Assembly (NCBI RefSeq): GCF_002979515.1
Contig: NZ_PCPA01000003.1
Span: 62,001 to 126,000 of the forward strand
DNA: 64,000 nucleotides
Direction of reading: 5' to 3'
Origin: Microbacterium sp. MYb54
Lineage (GTDB): Bacteria > Actinomycetota > Actinomycetes > Actinomycetales > Microbacteriaceae
The notes below the pieces were generated by a model that saw nothing but the letters and a program-made list of their open reading frames with translations, was not told where the DNA came from and did no database searches. The position numbers were made by a program, and so were the translations under genes. Below are positions 52,554 to 61,734 of the stretch, one piece after another (the first letter of the stretch is position 1; each line of letters starts with the position of its first letter).

Positions 52554-53941
52554 CCACCGAGGTTCCGCCGACCACCACGACCACCAAGGGCCTGCATCCA
52601 GGGCTGACCCGCCGCCAGATCTCCATGATGGGGCTGGGCGGTGCGATCGGGGCCGGCCTGTTCGTCGGATCGGGGCAGGCGATCAGCATCGCTGGCCCCG
52701 CCGTCCTGGTGTCGTACCTCGTCGCCGGGGGAATCGTCGTGCTCGTGATGGCGATGCTCGCCGAGATGGTCGCCGCGCGGCCCAGCTCCGGTGCCTTCAG
52801 CTCCTACGCCCAGAAGGCGATGGGGCGCAGCGCCGGCAGCGCGGTCGGCTGGCTCTACTGGATCCAGCTGGTCGTGGTGATCGCGGCCGAGGCGACCGGT
52901 GCCGGCGCGATCGTCTCCAACTGGACTCCCGGCATCCCGGCCTGGGTGTGGGTGCTGATCTTCGTGGTGGCGCTCACCGCGGTGAACCTGTTCGGCGTGC
53001 GCAACTACGGCCGCTTCGAGTTCTGGTTCGCGGCGATCAAGGTCGCGGCGATCATCGCCTTCCTCGTGGTCGGGGTGTGCGCGATCGTCGGCCTCATCCC
53101 CGGGGTGGCAGCGACCGGTATCTCGAACCTCGTCGACAACGGCGGCTTCGCCCCGAACGGCATCACCGGGATCGCCGGCGCGCTGTTGATCGTGGTGTTC
53201 GCGTTCGGCGGCACCGAGGTCGTCGCGATCGCGGCGGCCGAGTCGAACGATCCCGCGCACAACATCCGCCGCATCGTGCGCGAGGTGCTCGTACGCATCC
53301 TCGTCTTCTACGTCGGATCGATCTTCGTGATCGTCTCGGTGCTGCCGTGGAACGACCCTGCGGTGAAGGCGGGCCCGTTCTCGGCGGTGCTCGAGACCTT
53401 GAACGTGCCCGGCGTCGGTCTCGTGATGGATCTCATCGTGATCATCGCGCTGCTGTCAGCCATGAACGCCAACATCTACGGCGCCTCCCGCATGGCCTAC
53501 TCGCTGGGGGAGCGCGGGCTCGCTCCGCTGGCCGCGACCCGAACGAGCCTCAAGGGTGTGCCGTTCGTCGCGGTGCTGGCATCGGTGGTCTTCGGCTTCG
53601 TCACGGTCGGACTCAACTGGGCGTTCCCCGATGTGGTCCTCCCCGCCCTCCTCAACGTCGTCGGCTCGACGCTGCTCGTGATCTGGACGGCGACCGCCAT
53701 CGCGCAGATCATCCTCCGCCGCCGTGCGGACCGTGCGGGCGAGGCGATGCCCATGCGGATGTGGGGCTTCCCGTGGCTGTCGTGGCTGTGCCTGGTGCTG
53801 CTCGCCGCCGTGATCGGGCTCGCGATGATCGACCCGGCCGCGCGCATCCAACTGCTGCTGACGCTCGGCCTCACCGCCGTGCTCCTGGTGATCGCCCGTG
53901 CGACCAGGAGTGTCGCACGACCCGGCGTGGCTCGGGAGTAA
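52550..53941 (+). CDS. APC family amino acid permease
   Basis: A 463-residue transporter with about twelve helices. The N-terminal M-M-G-L-G-G-A-I-G-A-G-L-F-V-G-S-G is the amino-acid-permease signature (substrate backbone site), and F-A-F-G-G-T-E-V-V-A-I-A-A-A-E lies in helix 6. It resembles GabP/AnsP/ProY-like permeases. An ATGA overlap with the aminotransferase and the AsnC regulator 2 nt downstream suggest one amino-acid uptake-and-transamination unit. Confidence 0.92.
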   Translation: MTTEVPPTTTTTKGLHPGLTRRQISMMGLGGAIGAGLFVGSGQAISIAGPAVLVSYLVAGGIVVLVMAMLAEMVAARPSSGAFSSYAQKAMGRSAGSAVGWLYWIQLVVVIAAEATGAGAIVSNWTPGIPAWVWVLIFVVALTAVNLFGVRNYGRFEFWFAAIKVAAIIAFLVVGVCAIVGLIPGVAATGISNLVDNGGFAPNGITGIAGALLIVVFAFGGTEVVAIAAAESNDPAHNIRRIVREVLVRILVFYVGSIFVIVSVLPWNDPAVKAGPFSAVLETLNVPGVGLVMDLIVIIALLSAMNANIYGASRMAYSLGERGLAPLAATRTSLKGVPFVAVLASVVFGFVTVGLNWAFPDVVLPALLNVVGSTLLVIWTATAIAQIILRRRADRAGEAMPMRMWGFPWLSWLCLVLLAAVIGLAMIDPAARIQLLLTLGLTAVLLVIARATRSVARPGVARE

Positions 53942-53943
53942 TC

Positions 53944-54432
53944 GTGCGCATCGATCGCCTCGACGCCCAGCTCATCCGTCTGCTCACGCAGTCGCCGCAG
54001 CTTCCGATCCTGGAGTGCGCGCGGCGGCTCGGGATCGCCCGCGGTACCGCGACGAGTCGCCTCGCGCGCCTGCATGAGGGCGGAGTGATCGAGGCGATCG
54101 TGCCACGTATCGATCCGGCCGGATTCGGCTACGGCGTCGTCGCGTTCTGCCTGGTCGAGATCGACCAGAAGGTCGGGCACGACGACGTGGCGGTGGCACT
54201 CGCCGATGCCGTGCCGGAGATCGTCGACATGCACACCGTCACCGGTGCCAGCGACATGCAGCTGCGGCTCGTGGCGCGCGACGCGACGCAGCTGCAGGAG
54301 GTGCTCGACCGGGTCGCGCTCGTGCCGGGCGTCGCCCGCACGGCGTCGTCCATCGCGATGCGCACCCATCTCTCCGGAAGGGTTCTCCCGCTGGTCGAGC
54401 ACGTCGCGACCGACGAGGTGCTCTCGAGCTAG
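53944..54432 (+). CDS. Lrp/AsnC family transcriptional regulator
   Basis: A 162-residue feast/famine regulator. Residues 1-60 are the winged HTH (R-I-D-R-L-D-A-Q-L-I-R-L-L, then L-G-I-A-R-G-T-A-T-S-R-L-A-R-L), followed by the RAM ligand domain with V-T-G-A-S-D-M-Q-L-R-L-V-A-R-D, the usual G-x-x-D loop. GTG 53944 follows the permease stop by 2 nt, so it is co-transcribed and may sense the transported amino acid. Convergent with the mannosyltransferase gene 4 bp away. Confidence 0.92.
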   Translation: MRIDRLDAQLIRLLTQSPQLPILECARRLGIARGTATSRLARLHEGGVIEAIVPRIDPAGFGYGVVAFCLVEIDQKVGHDDVAVALADAVPEIVDMHTVTGASDMQLRLVARDATQLQEVLDRVALVPGVARTASSIAMRTHLSGRVLPLVEHVATDEVLSS

Positions 54433-54436
54433 TGCG

Positions 54437-55990
54437 TCACACCCAGCCGGGCAGCCAGTTGTGCAGCAGCCAGAATTCGTACGGCACGCTCATCCCGGTC
54501 CACAGCGGCAGGAAGAACGCCGACACCAGCACGACGAACGCGAGGAAGATCATCACCGTGCGCTCGCCGGATCGTCGGCGATACAGCGGATCCTCGCGTC
54601 TGCCGGCGATGATCCGCAGCGTCATCGCCAGCGCGAGCACGAGGAACGGCATCATGACGACCGTGTAGAACTGGAAGATCGTGCGGTCGGGGAACATCAA
54701 CCACGGCACGTAGGTGACGGCGAGGCCGACCAGGGGGATGCTCAGCTCCGGACCGACGGGCTGCCGGGTGATCCAGCCGCGCACCAGTCGGTACAGCAGG
54801 TAGACGGCCGCCGCCACGCCCGCGTACCAGATGAGCGGATTGGGGATCGCCGAGATCACGCCGATGCAGTGGTCGGTGCCGCAGCCCGTGGGGTCGGAAT
54901 CGACCCACACCGCGGTCGGACGGAGCAGGAGCGGCCACTCCCAGGCGGGGCTCGCATACGGGTGCCCGCGGGTCAGGCCGACGTGGAATCCGAGCATCGA
55001 CTCGTGGTACTTCCACAGCGCGATCAGCGGGTTGGGGTCGCTCTGCCGGTCGTAGCCGCCCGCGGTCACGAGCCAGCCCGTCCAGCTCACCAGGTACACC
55101 GCCAGTGCCGGGAAGACGAGCAGCGCGAACGAGACGGGGCCCTGGCGGAACGCGGCGGAGGTCGGCCACAGGACCACACCCGCACGGCGGCGGGCCAGCG
55201 CATCGGTGACGACGACGTACAGGCCGAAGCCCGCCAGCACGTACAGTCCCGACCACTTCACGGCGGATGCCGCACCGAGCGCCACCCCCGCAGCGATCAG
55301 CCAGGGACGACGCCAGAGGATGGGGCCCCAGAACGGGTCGGGCGAATCCGGGTCTCGCCGCTCGAGGACGGGGATCGTCCGTTGCCGGTCGATCAGCACG
55401 AAGAGCACGCCCAGCAGGACGAAGAAGGTCAGGATGCCGTCGAGCAGGGCGATGCGGTTCATCACGATGCTGAGCCCGTCGATCGCGAGCAGGGTGCCTG
55501 CCACGCTCGCGACGACCACCGAGCCGCTGAGGCGTCGGGCGATCAGGTACACCAGGAGCACGGAGCCCGCGCCGAGCACCGCTGTCGCCAGTCGCCAGCC
55601 GCCGCTGTTGTCGGGGCCGCCGATCGCCATGCCGAGCGCGATGAGCCATTTGCCCAGTGGAGGATGCACGATGAACGCGCCCTGCCCCGAGAGCGGCAGA
55701 TTCTGCAGCGTGATGAAGGCGTCATTGGCCTTCTCGCCCCAGGTGCCCTCGTAGCCGAGCGTCCACAGCGACCAGGCGTCCTTGACGTAGTAGGTCTCAT
55801 CGAACGCCAGCTGGTGCGGATGCGCGACGCCCACCAGGCGCAGCACCGCGGCGATCGCGGTGATCACGAGGGGTGCCAGCCACCGGATGGCCCGCCCCCA
55901 GTCCGGGTCGCGCAGCAGGCGATCGCGGAGCTGCCCGTAGCGCGTCAGACGCTCCTCGGGAGCGGGAAGCAGGGGCACGGGCGCGGTCAC
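54437..55990 (-). CDS. Protein-O-mannosyltransferase family (Pmt)
   Basis: A 517-residue GT39-type membrane enzyme with about ten helices that transfers mannose from polyprenyl-phosphate-mannose to secreted proteins. The first extracytoplasmic loop has the F-D-E-T-Y-Y-V-K-D-A-W acidic motif and V-H-P-P-L-G-K-W; the C-terminal part has Y-V-P-W-L and F-Y-T. It is divergent from rsmI, an arrangement found in many actinobacteria. GTG start supported by a TAGGCT element 6 nt upstream. The large secreted protein at 42899 is a plausible substrate (inference). Confidence 0.93.
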   Translation of the reverse strand: MTAPVPLLPAPEERLTRYGQLRDRLLRDPDWGRAIRWLAPLVITAIAAVLRLVGVAHPHQLAFDETYYVKDAWSLWTLGYEGTWGEKANDAFITLQNLPLSGQGAFIVHPPLGKWLIALGMAIGGPDNSGGWRLATAVLGAGSVLLVYLIARRLSGSVVVASVAGTLLAIDGLSIVMNRIALLDGILTFFVLLGVLFVLIDRQRTIPVLERRDPDSPDPFWGPILWRRPWLIAAGVALGAASAVKWSGLYVLAGFGLYVVVTDALARRRAGVVLWPTSAAFRQGPVSFALLVFPALAVYLVSWTGWLVTAGGYDRQSDPNPLIALWKYHESMLGFHVGLTRGHPYASPAWEWPLLLRPTAVWVDSDPTGCGTDHCIGVISAIPNPLIWYAGVAAAVYLLYRLVRGWITRQPVGPELSIPLVGLAVTYVPWLMFPDRTIFQFYTVVMMPFLVLALAMTLRIIAGRREDPLYRRRSGERTVMIFLAFVVLVSAFFLPLWTGMSVPYEFWLLHNWLPGWV

Positions 55991-56002
55991 CGCTCCAGCC
56001 TA
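55991..56002 (-). promoter_or_regulatory. Leaderless -10 element
   Basis: On the minus strand TAGGCT (56002-55997), 6 nt, then GTG 55990. Confidence 0.6.
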
Positions 56003-56040
56003 GACAACGCGCCTTCTCCGTCGGCTGCATCCTGCCCGCC

Positions 56041-56052
56041 TAAGCTGGGCGG
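56041..56052 (+). promoter_or_regulatory. Leaderless -10 element
   Basis: TAAGCT at 56041-56046, 6 nt, then GTG 56053. Confidence 0.6.
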
Positions 56053-56880
56053 GTGATCATCCTCGCCGCCACTCCGATCGGAAATCTCGGCGACGCGTCA
56101 CGGCGTCTGGTGGAGGTGCTGGAGAACGCCGAGGTCGTCGTCGCGGAGGACACCCGCACCACGCAACGACTCCTGAAGGCGCTGGAGATCACCAACCGCC
56201 CCCGCCTGATCGCCCTGCACGACCACAACGAGAAGCAGAAGGCCGCCGAGCTGGCAGCACTCGCGGCGGAGACCGACATCGTGGTGATGAGCGATGCCGG
56301 CATGCCGACCGTGAGCGACCCCGGCTACGGGCTGGTCGCCGAGGCGGTCGCCCAGGGGGTCACGGTGACGGCGATCCCCGGACCGAGCGCGGTGCTGATG
56401 GCGCTCGCGATCTCGGGTCTTCCCACTGATCGCTTCACGTTCGAGGGTTTCCTGCCGCGCAAGCCGGGGGAGCGGCGTTCGACGCTGCGGGCACTCGCCG
56501 CCGAACCACGCACGATGGTCTTCTTCGAGTCTCCCGCACGCCTGGCGAGCTCTCTCGGCGACATGGGCGCAGCGTTCGGTGACGAGCGGCGGATCGCGGT
56601 GTGCCGGGAGCTCACGAAGTTCTACGAAGAGGTGCGTCGCGGCACGGCGTCCGAGCTCGTGGCCTGGGCCGAGAACGGCGTGAAGGGCGAGATCGTCGTG
56701 GTCGTCGAGGGGGCGACCCGACGCGACGCCTCGCCGGAAGACGCGCTCGCCCAGGTGCAGAAGCTCGTCGCCGACGGCATCCGGCTGAAGGATGCCGCTT
56801 CCGAGGTCGCCGCCCTCAGCGGTCTGTCGTCCCGCGACCTCTACCAGGCGGCCCTGGCCGCCCGCTCCGGAGGGGCGTGA
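56053..56880 (+). CDS. rsmI: 16S rRNA (cytidine(1402)-2'-O)-methyltransferase RsmI
   Basis: A 275-residue SAM-dependent enzyme that 2'-O-methylates C1402 of 16S rRNA. I-L-A-A-T-P-I-G-N-L-G-D at the N-terminus, A-E-D-T-R-T-T-Q-R-L-L, S-D-A-G-M-P-T-V-S-D-P-G and I-P-G-P-S-A are the tetrapyrrole-methylase-fold motifs of RsmI. F-F-E-S-P-A-R-L follows in the second domain. Length is normal. The stop overlaps the GTG of the downstream LacI gene (GTGA). Confidence 0.96.
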   Translation: MIILAATPIGNLGDASRRLVEVLENAEVVVAEDTRTTQRLLKALEITNRPRLIALHDHNEKQKAAELAALAAETDIVVMSDAGMPTVSDPGYGLVAEAVAQGVTVTAIPGPSAVLMALAISGLPTDRFTFEGFLPRKPGERRSTLRALAAEPRTMVFFESPARLASSLGDMGAAFGDERRIAVCRELTKFYEEVRRGTASELVAWAENGVKGEIVVVVEGATRRDASPEDALAQVQKLVADGIRLKDAASEVAALSGLSSRDLYQAALAARSGGA

Positions 56881-57989
56881 CCGTGAGCAAGGCGGCGACC
56901 GTCTATGACGTGGCCGACCGGGCCGGCGTCTCGATCGCCACGGTCTCACGCGTGCTGCGCTCGCCGGATGCGGTGCGTCCGGTCACCCGTGAGCGCGTGC
57001 TCGATGCCGTCTCGGCGCTCGGCTACGTCCCCAGCGGCAGCGCCCGGGGGCTCGCGGAGCGCCGCACCGGCGTGCTCGGGCTGTACTTCCCTGGGTTCGA
57101 TGCGGCGGAGGACGCCCCGCCGCTCGACGCGCTCTCAGCCGCCCGTGCCGATGCGCCGCCGTTCGCGATCGTCCGCGATGAGACGGACGCCGACGGTGTG
57201 CGTTCATCGATGCTGTTCCTCGACGAGGTGCTCCGTGGTGCCGAGCTCGAGGCTTGGAAGCAGGGCTTCGTGCTCATGGTCGGAGTGGGACGCGACGACC
57301 CCGACCGTTCAACGGTGCGCGACATGGCCGGGCGCGTCGACGGGCTGATGGTCCTCGCGCGCAGCGTGCCGGACGACGTGCTGGCGCGCTTGGCGCGGCG
57401 CATCCCGGTGGTGGTGCTCTCCGGACCACCGCGCGGCGATCACTACGACCACGTCACGGTGAGCAACGCCGAGGCGATGGCCGAGCTGACCCGACACGTA
57501 CTGGCGCAGGTGGGGGATGGGCGGCTCGCCTTCCTCGCAGGGCCCGCGGATTCGCCTGATGGGTTGCAGCGATGGGAGGGCTTCGCCGCGGCCGTGACGG
57601 CGGCCGGCCGGTCGCACGACGACGTGACCGTTCTGCGTGGCGACTTCACTCGGGCATCCGGGCGCCGGGCGGCCGAGGAGCTGGTCGACTCGGGCGTGCC
57701 GGCAGCCCTCATCGCGGCGAACGATCAGATGGCGCTCGGCGCGCTCGACGTGTTCCGTGGAGCGGGCATCCGCGTGCCGCACGACGTGCTCGTCACCGGC
57801 TTCGACGGCATCGAGGCGGCGGCGCTCTCCCGGCCGCCGCTGACCACGATCCGCCAGCCGATGATCGACCTCGGAAGGGCGGCCGTGCAGGTGCTCGCGC
57901 GACGCCTGGAGAACGCGGAGGCCGAGCCCGTCGTCGCGCGCCTGCCGTTGCAGATCCTGCTGCGCGAGAGCTCGCAGCGCCCCTCCTGA
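56877..57989 (+). CDS. LacI family transcriptional regulator
   Basis: A 370-residue repressor. The HTH (V-Y-D-V-A-D-R-A-G-V-S-I-A-T-V-S-R-V-L-R) is followed by the hinge G-S-A-R-G-L-A. The effector domain has an unusual insertion of about 30 residues after strand 1 (D-A-A-E-D-A-P-P ... A-I-V-R-D-E-T-D), then G-F-V-L-M-V-G-V-G-R-D. The start is GTG 56877, overlapping the rsmI stop, or GTG 56883. It is directly upstream of a beta-glucoside-type importer and GH1 gene whose promoter has a matching operator. Confidence 0.9.
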   Translation: MTVSKAATVYDVADRAGVSIATVSRVLRSPDAVRPVTRERVLDAVSALGYVPSGSARGLAERRTGVLGLYFPGFDAAEDAPPLDALSAARADAPPFAIVRDETDADGVRSSMLFLDEVLRGAELEAWKQGFVLMVGVGRDDPDRSTVRDMAGRVDGLMVLARSVPDDVLARLARRIPVVVLSGPPRGDHYDHVTVSNAEAMAELTRHVLAQVGDGRLAFLAGPADSPDGLQRWEGFAAAVTAAGRSHDDVTVLRGDFTRASGRRAAEELVDSGVPAALIAANDQMALGALDVFRGAGIRVPHDVLVTGFDGIEAAALSRPPLTTIRQPMIDLGRAAVQVLARRLENAEAEPVVARLPLQILLRESSQRPS

Positions 57990-58026
57990 CCGGGGTCGCT
58001 CACGCCGGCGCGTCGGTGTCAAGGGG

Positions 58027-58056
58027 TTGCGATCGCAAAATGTATGCGCTTACAAT
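58027..58056 (+). promoter_or_regulatory. Promoter with LacI-type operator for the beta-glucoside operon
   Basis: TTGCGA (58027-58032), 18-bp spacer, TACAAT (58051-58056). TGTATGCGCTTACA (58041-58054), an almost perfect palindrome centred on GCGC, overlaps the -10 box; a perfect palindrome TTGCGATCGCAA (58027-58038) overlaps the -35 box. Confidence 0.7.
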
Positions 58057-58154
58057 CACTGAGGCGGTGAGAACCGTCCTGAGACGGCGAAGGCCGTGCG
58101 GGTGTTCCGAAGATCCGGTGTTCCGGGAGGAGCGCCCTTCATGACAGAGACGAC

Positions 58155-59846
58155 ATGAGGTGGCAGATGTCAGGTGGCACAACGCCGAGAGGGCGCTTGA
58201 TCCAGCGCTGGCGCAGAGCAGCGATCGTGGGCCTCGCAGCCGTCGCGGTCGCACTCAGCGGCTGCAGCATCCAGATCACATCCCAACCCGATCCATCGAT
58301 CGGTGCCGACACGATGCTGATCAACGCCGACAAGGGCAACCCGTTCTTCACGAAGAACTTCAACCCGTATCTCACCAACACGCGCACCGCGTCGCGGTGG
58401 ATCTACGAGCCGCTGATCCTGATCAACCCGCTCGACGGCACGCAGAACCCGTGGCTCGCCTCGGAATGGGCCCAGCCCGACGCCCGCACGATCGTCATGA
58501 CGATCCGCGACGGTGTGAAGTGGAGCGACGGGGAAGACCTGACGCCCGAGGACGTGGCCTTCACGTTCCAGCTGCTCAAGGACAACCCTTCCCTCGACAT
58601 CAAGGGCGCGTGGCAGCACCTCGACAGCGTCGAGACCGAGGGCAGTGATGTCATCCTGCACCTCAAGACCGAAGATGCTCCTTCACTGTCGATCCTCGGA
58701 CAGACCATGATCGTGCCCGAGCACCTCTGGTCCGATGTGAAGGACCCCGGCACCTACCGCAACGAGAATCCGGTCGGCACCGGCCCCTTCGTGCTCGGCA
58801 ACTACAACGACCAGCAGTACTCGATGGACAAGAATCCCGACTACTGGCAGGCCGACTCGATCGAGATCGAGCACATCATCCTCCCCGCCACGAACTCGCA
58901 GCTCGACACCGTCAGCCGCGGCTACGACTGGGCGTACGCCTTCATCTCCGACGTCGAGGGCACCTGGGGGGCGGCGAGCGAGCACAACTCCTGGTGGTTC
59001 CCGCCGGGCGGCGTGATCGCGCTGATGCCCAACCTCGAGGTCGCGCCCTTCGACGACGTGAACGTGCGTCGCGGCATCGCGCTCTCGCTCGACCGTGAGG
59101 AGATCGCCGAGACCGCCTCCGAGGGATACATGAAGCCGGCAGGTCAGACCGGGCTCATCCTTCCCAACCAGGAGCAGTACCTCGATCCGAGCATCCCCGA
59201 CCAGGGCATGATCACGCAGGACAAGGACGCAGCTCTCGCCGCTTTCGAGAAGGCCGGCTACACCCTCGACGGCGACCGTCTCGTGGACGCGAACGGGGAG
59301 CAGCTCGAGTTCGCACTCACCACCGCCAATGGCTTCACCGACTGGACGAGAGCCGCGCAGACCGTGCGCAGCCAGCTCGCCGACGTCGGTGTGAAGGTCA
59401 CGCTGAAGCTCCCGCAGCCGGCGGGCTACCAGAGCGCGATCAGCAACGGCGACTTCGAGATGGCGATCGGCGGCATGGGCAACGGCGACGTCTACCAGGC
59501 ATACAACAACCTGCTCTCGAGCGAGTTCTACGTGCCGTCGGGAAAGCCGACGGCCAACAACTTCGAGCGCTTCAAGTCGGAGAAGGTCGATGCGCTGCTC
59601 GCCGAGTACCGCGAGACCGTCGACACCGCCCGCCAGGCCGAGATCGTGAAGGAGCTGCAGGGCATCGTCTACGACGAGATGCCCGTGATCGGCCTCTACT
59701 ACGGCGGCATCTGGGGTCTGTTCAACGACGCCAAGTTCACCGGCTGGCCGAGTGAGGAAGACCCGTACATGATCCCGCAGAACTACGACTCAGCGCCGCT
59801 GATGATCTTCACTCACCTCAAGCGCGTGGACGGGGATGACCGATGA
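58155..59846 (+). CDS. ABC transporter substrate-binding lipoprotein, oligopeptide type
   Basis: A 563-residue family-5 binding protein. The signal peptide with R-R-W near the start ends in the lipobox V-A-L-S-G-C (Cys about residue 37). G-N-P-F-F-T-K-N-F-N-P, W-I-Y-E-P-L and V-K-W-S-D-G-E-D-L-T-P-E-D-V are the family pattern. ATG 58167, four codons in, is an alternative start with GAGGTGG before it. Opp-type importers next to GH1 enzymes carry cello- or beta-gluco-oligosaccharides in some bacteria, which fits here (inference). Four-base overlap with the permease. Confidence 0.9.
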   Translation: MRWQMSGGTTPRGRLIQRWRRAAIVGLAAVAVALSGCSIQITSQPDPSIGADTMLINADKGNPFFTKNFNPYLTNTRTASRWIYEPLILINPLDGTQNPWLASEWAQPDARTIVMTIRDGVKWSDGEDLTPEDVAFTFQLLKDNPSLDIKGAWQHLDSVETEGSDVILHLKTEDAPSLSILGQTMIVPEHLWSDVKDPGTYRNENPVGTGPFVLGNYNDQQYSMDKNPDYWQADSIEIEHIILPATNSQLDTVSRGYDWAYAFISDVEGTWGAASEHNSWWFPPGGVIALMPNLEVAPFDDVNVRRGIALSLDREEIAETASEGYMKPAGQTGLILPNQEQYLDPSIPDQGMITQDKDAALAAFEKAGYTLDGDRLVDANGEQLEFALTTANGFTDWTRAAQTVRSQLADVGVKVTLKLPQPAGYQSAISNGDFEMAIGGMGNGDVYQAYNNLLSSEFYVPSGKPTANNFERFKSEKVDALLAEYRETVDTARQAEIVKELQGIVYDEMPVIGLYYGGIWGLFNDAKFTGWPSEEDPYMIPQNYDSAPLMIFTHLKRVDGDDR

Positions 59847-60823
59847 AGTACGTTCTCCAGAAGTTCGGCCTGTTCGTCCTCACGCTGTGGGCTGCGATCA
59901 CCCTGAACTTCTTCCTTCCGCGCATGATGCCCGGATCCCCGGCGGATGCCGCGATCGCCAAGCTGTCCCAGAACGGGCCGGTCTCCGACGCCACGCGCGC
60001 AGCCATCGAGGCGCAGCTGGGTGTTCCGACCGGATCGTTGTGGGACCAGTACATCGCCTACCTCGGCCAGGTCGCCCGGCTCGACTTCGGCGTCTCGTAC
60101 ACGTTCTATCCGCAGTCGGTGTCGAGCATGGTCTCAACGGCCCTGCCTTACACGATCGGACTCGTCGGCATCGTCACGATCCTCGCGTTCGTGATCGGCA
60201 CGCTGATCGGCGTCGCGGCCGCCTGGCGCCGAGGAACCTGGCTCGACACGCTGCCGACACTCACCGGCTCGTTCCTGAGCACGTTCCCCTACTTCTGGAC
60301 GGCGCTGCTGCTGCTGTTCTTCTTCGGCTACGTGCTGCACTGGTTCCCGACCACCGGCGCCTATTCGGCGACCACGACCCCAGGGTTCACCTGGGAGTTC
60401 CTCGGCGACCTGATCAGCCATGCGTTCCTCCCTGCGCTGACGATCCTGCTCACCTCGCTCGGTGGCTGGATCATCGGGATGCGCAACGCCATGATCAACA
60501 CGCTCGGCGAGGACTACATCACCTTCGGCGAGGCGAACGGTCTGCACGGCCGCACGATCGCCCTCCGGTACGCCGCGCGCAACGCGATCCTGCCGAACCT
60601 CACCGGCTTCGGGCTCACGCTCGGCGGTGTGGTCGGCGGATCGATCCTCGTGGAGCAGGTGTTCGGCTATCCGGGCATCGGGTATCTGCTGTTCAACGCC
60701 GTGATCGGGCAGGACTACCCGCTCATGCAGGCACTTTTCCTGATGATCACCGTGAGCGTGCTCATCGCCAACTTCCTCGTTGACATCCTCTACGGGGTTC
60801 TCGACCCAAGGACGCGCCGATGA
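59843..60823 (+). CDS. ABC transporter permease (DppB/OppB type)
   Basis: A 326-residue permease: N-terminal helix, N-F-F-L-P-R-M-M-P-G-S-P-A in the loop, then five helices. The coupling segment F-G-E-A-N-G-L-H-G-R and V-E-Q-V-F-G-Y-P-G-I-G-Y-L are diagnostic. Overlaps both neighbours by 4 bases. Confidence 0.93.
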   Translation: MKYVLQKFGLFVLTLWAAITLNFFLPRMMPGSPADAAIAKLSQNGPVSDATRAAIEAQLGVPTGSLWDQYIAYLGQVARLDFGVSYTFYPQSVSSMVSTALPYTIGLVGIVTILAFVIGTLIGVAAAWRRGTWLDTLPTLTGSFLSTFPYFWTALLLLFFFGYVLHWFPTTGAYSATTTPGFTWEFLGDLISHAFLPALTILLTSLGGWIIGMRNAMINTLGEDYITFGEANGLHGRTIALRYAARNAILPNLTGFGLTLGGVVGGSILVEQVFGYPGIGYLLFNAVIGQDYPLMQALFLMITVSVLIANFLVDILYGVLDPRTRR

Positions 60824-61734
60824 CTTCCACCATGAACGTCAAGATCCCCGCCGAGCGCATCGCCGCGCCCAGCCCGTGGCGCGCCTTCGGGCGCATGGTC
60901 GCCACGCTCTGGAGCAACGGCAAGGCTCGACTCGGGCTGTGCCTGCTCGCCTTCTTCGTGCTCGTGGCGGTGTTCGCCCCGATCCTCGCCCCCTACGGCG
61001 CGAAGGACAACACGTTCGAGCGCAACGCGGACGCCTCGTGGGCGCACTGGCTCGGCACGACCGCCGCCGGGGAAGATGTGCTCAGCCAGCTCATCTACGG
61101 CGCGCAGATCAGCCTCCTGGTCGGCTTCGCCGCCGGCATCCTGTCCACCATCGTCGCCGTGCTCATCGGCCTCAGCTGGGGATACATGCGCGGCTTCGCC
61201 GGTGAGGTGGTCGGCTTCATCGTCAACCTCTTCCTGGTGATCCCCGGACTCCCGCTGATGATCGTGATCGCCGCGTACCTGCAGAACGGCGGGATCCTGA
61301 TGATCATCGCCGTGATCGTGGTGACCGGCTGGGCCTGGGGTGCTCGCGTGCTCCGCAGTCAGACGCAGTCGCTGCGCGGCAACGACTTCGTCACTTCGGC
61401 GCAGTTCTCAGGTGACAGCAGGACGCGCATCGTGTTCCGCGAGATCCTGCCGAACATGACGTCGATCATCGCCGGCACGCTCTTCGGGGCGGCCACAGCG
61501 GCGATCCTCGCGGAGGCGGGCCTGGAGTTCCTCGGCCTCGGCGACTCCAGCATCGTCAGCTGGGGCACCATGCTCTACTGGGCGCAGAACTCCAACTCTC
61601 TGCTCACCGGACAGTGGCTGCTGCTGTTCGCGCCCGGTCTGTGCATCGCACTTCTGGCGCTGAGCCTGACACTGATCAACTTCGGCGTGGACGGCATCTC
61701 CAATCCGCGCCTGCGAGAGGGGAAGGGCCGATGA
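60820..61734 (+). CDS. ABC transporter permease (DppC/OppC type)
   Basis: A 304-residue partner permease. H-W-L-G-T-T-A-A-G-E-D-V-L-S-Q is a variant of the OppC motif (A-A-G-E in place of D-x-L-G-R-D), as seen in the sugar-associated branch. The coupling loop is F-V-T-S-A-Q-F-S-G-D. ATGA overlap with the ATPase gene. Confidence 0.92.
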   Translation: MTSTMNVKIPAERIAAPSPWRAFGRMVATLWSNGKARLGLCLLAFFVLVAVFAPILAPYGAKDNTFERNADASWAHWLGTTAAGEDVLSQLIYGAQISLLVGFAAGILSTIVAVLIGLSWGYMRGFAGEVVGFIVNLFLVIPGLPLMIVIAAYLQNGGILMIIAVIVVTGWAWGARVLRSQTQSLRGNDFVTSAQFSGDSRTRIVFREILPNMTSIIAGTLFGAATAAILAEAGLEFLGLGDSSIVSWGTMLYWAQNSNSLLTGQWLLLFAPGLCIALLALSLTLINFGVDGISNPRLREGKGR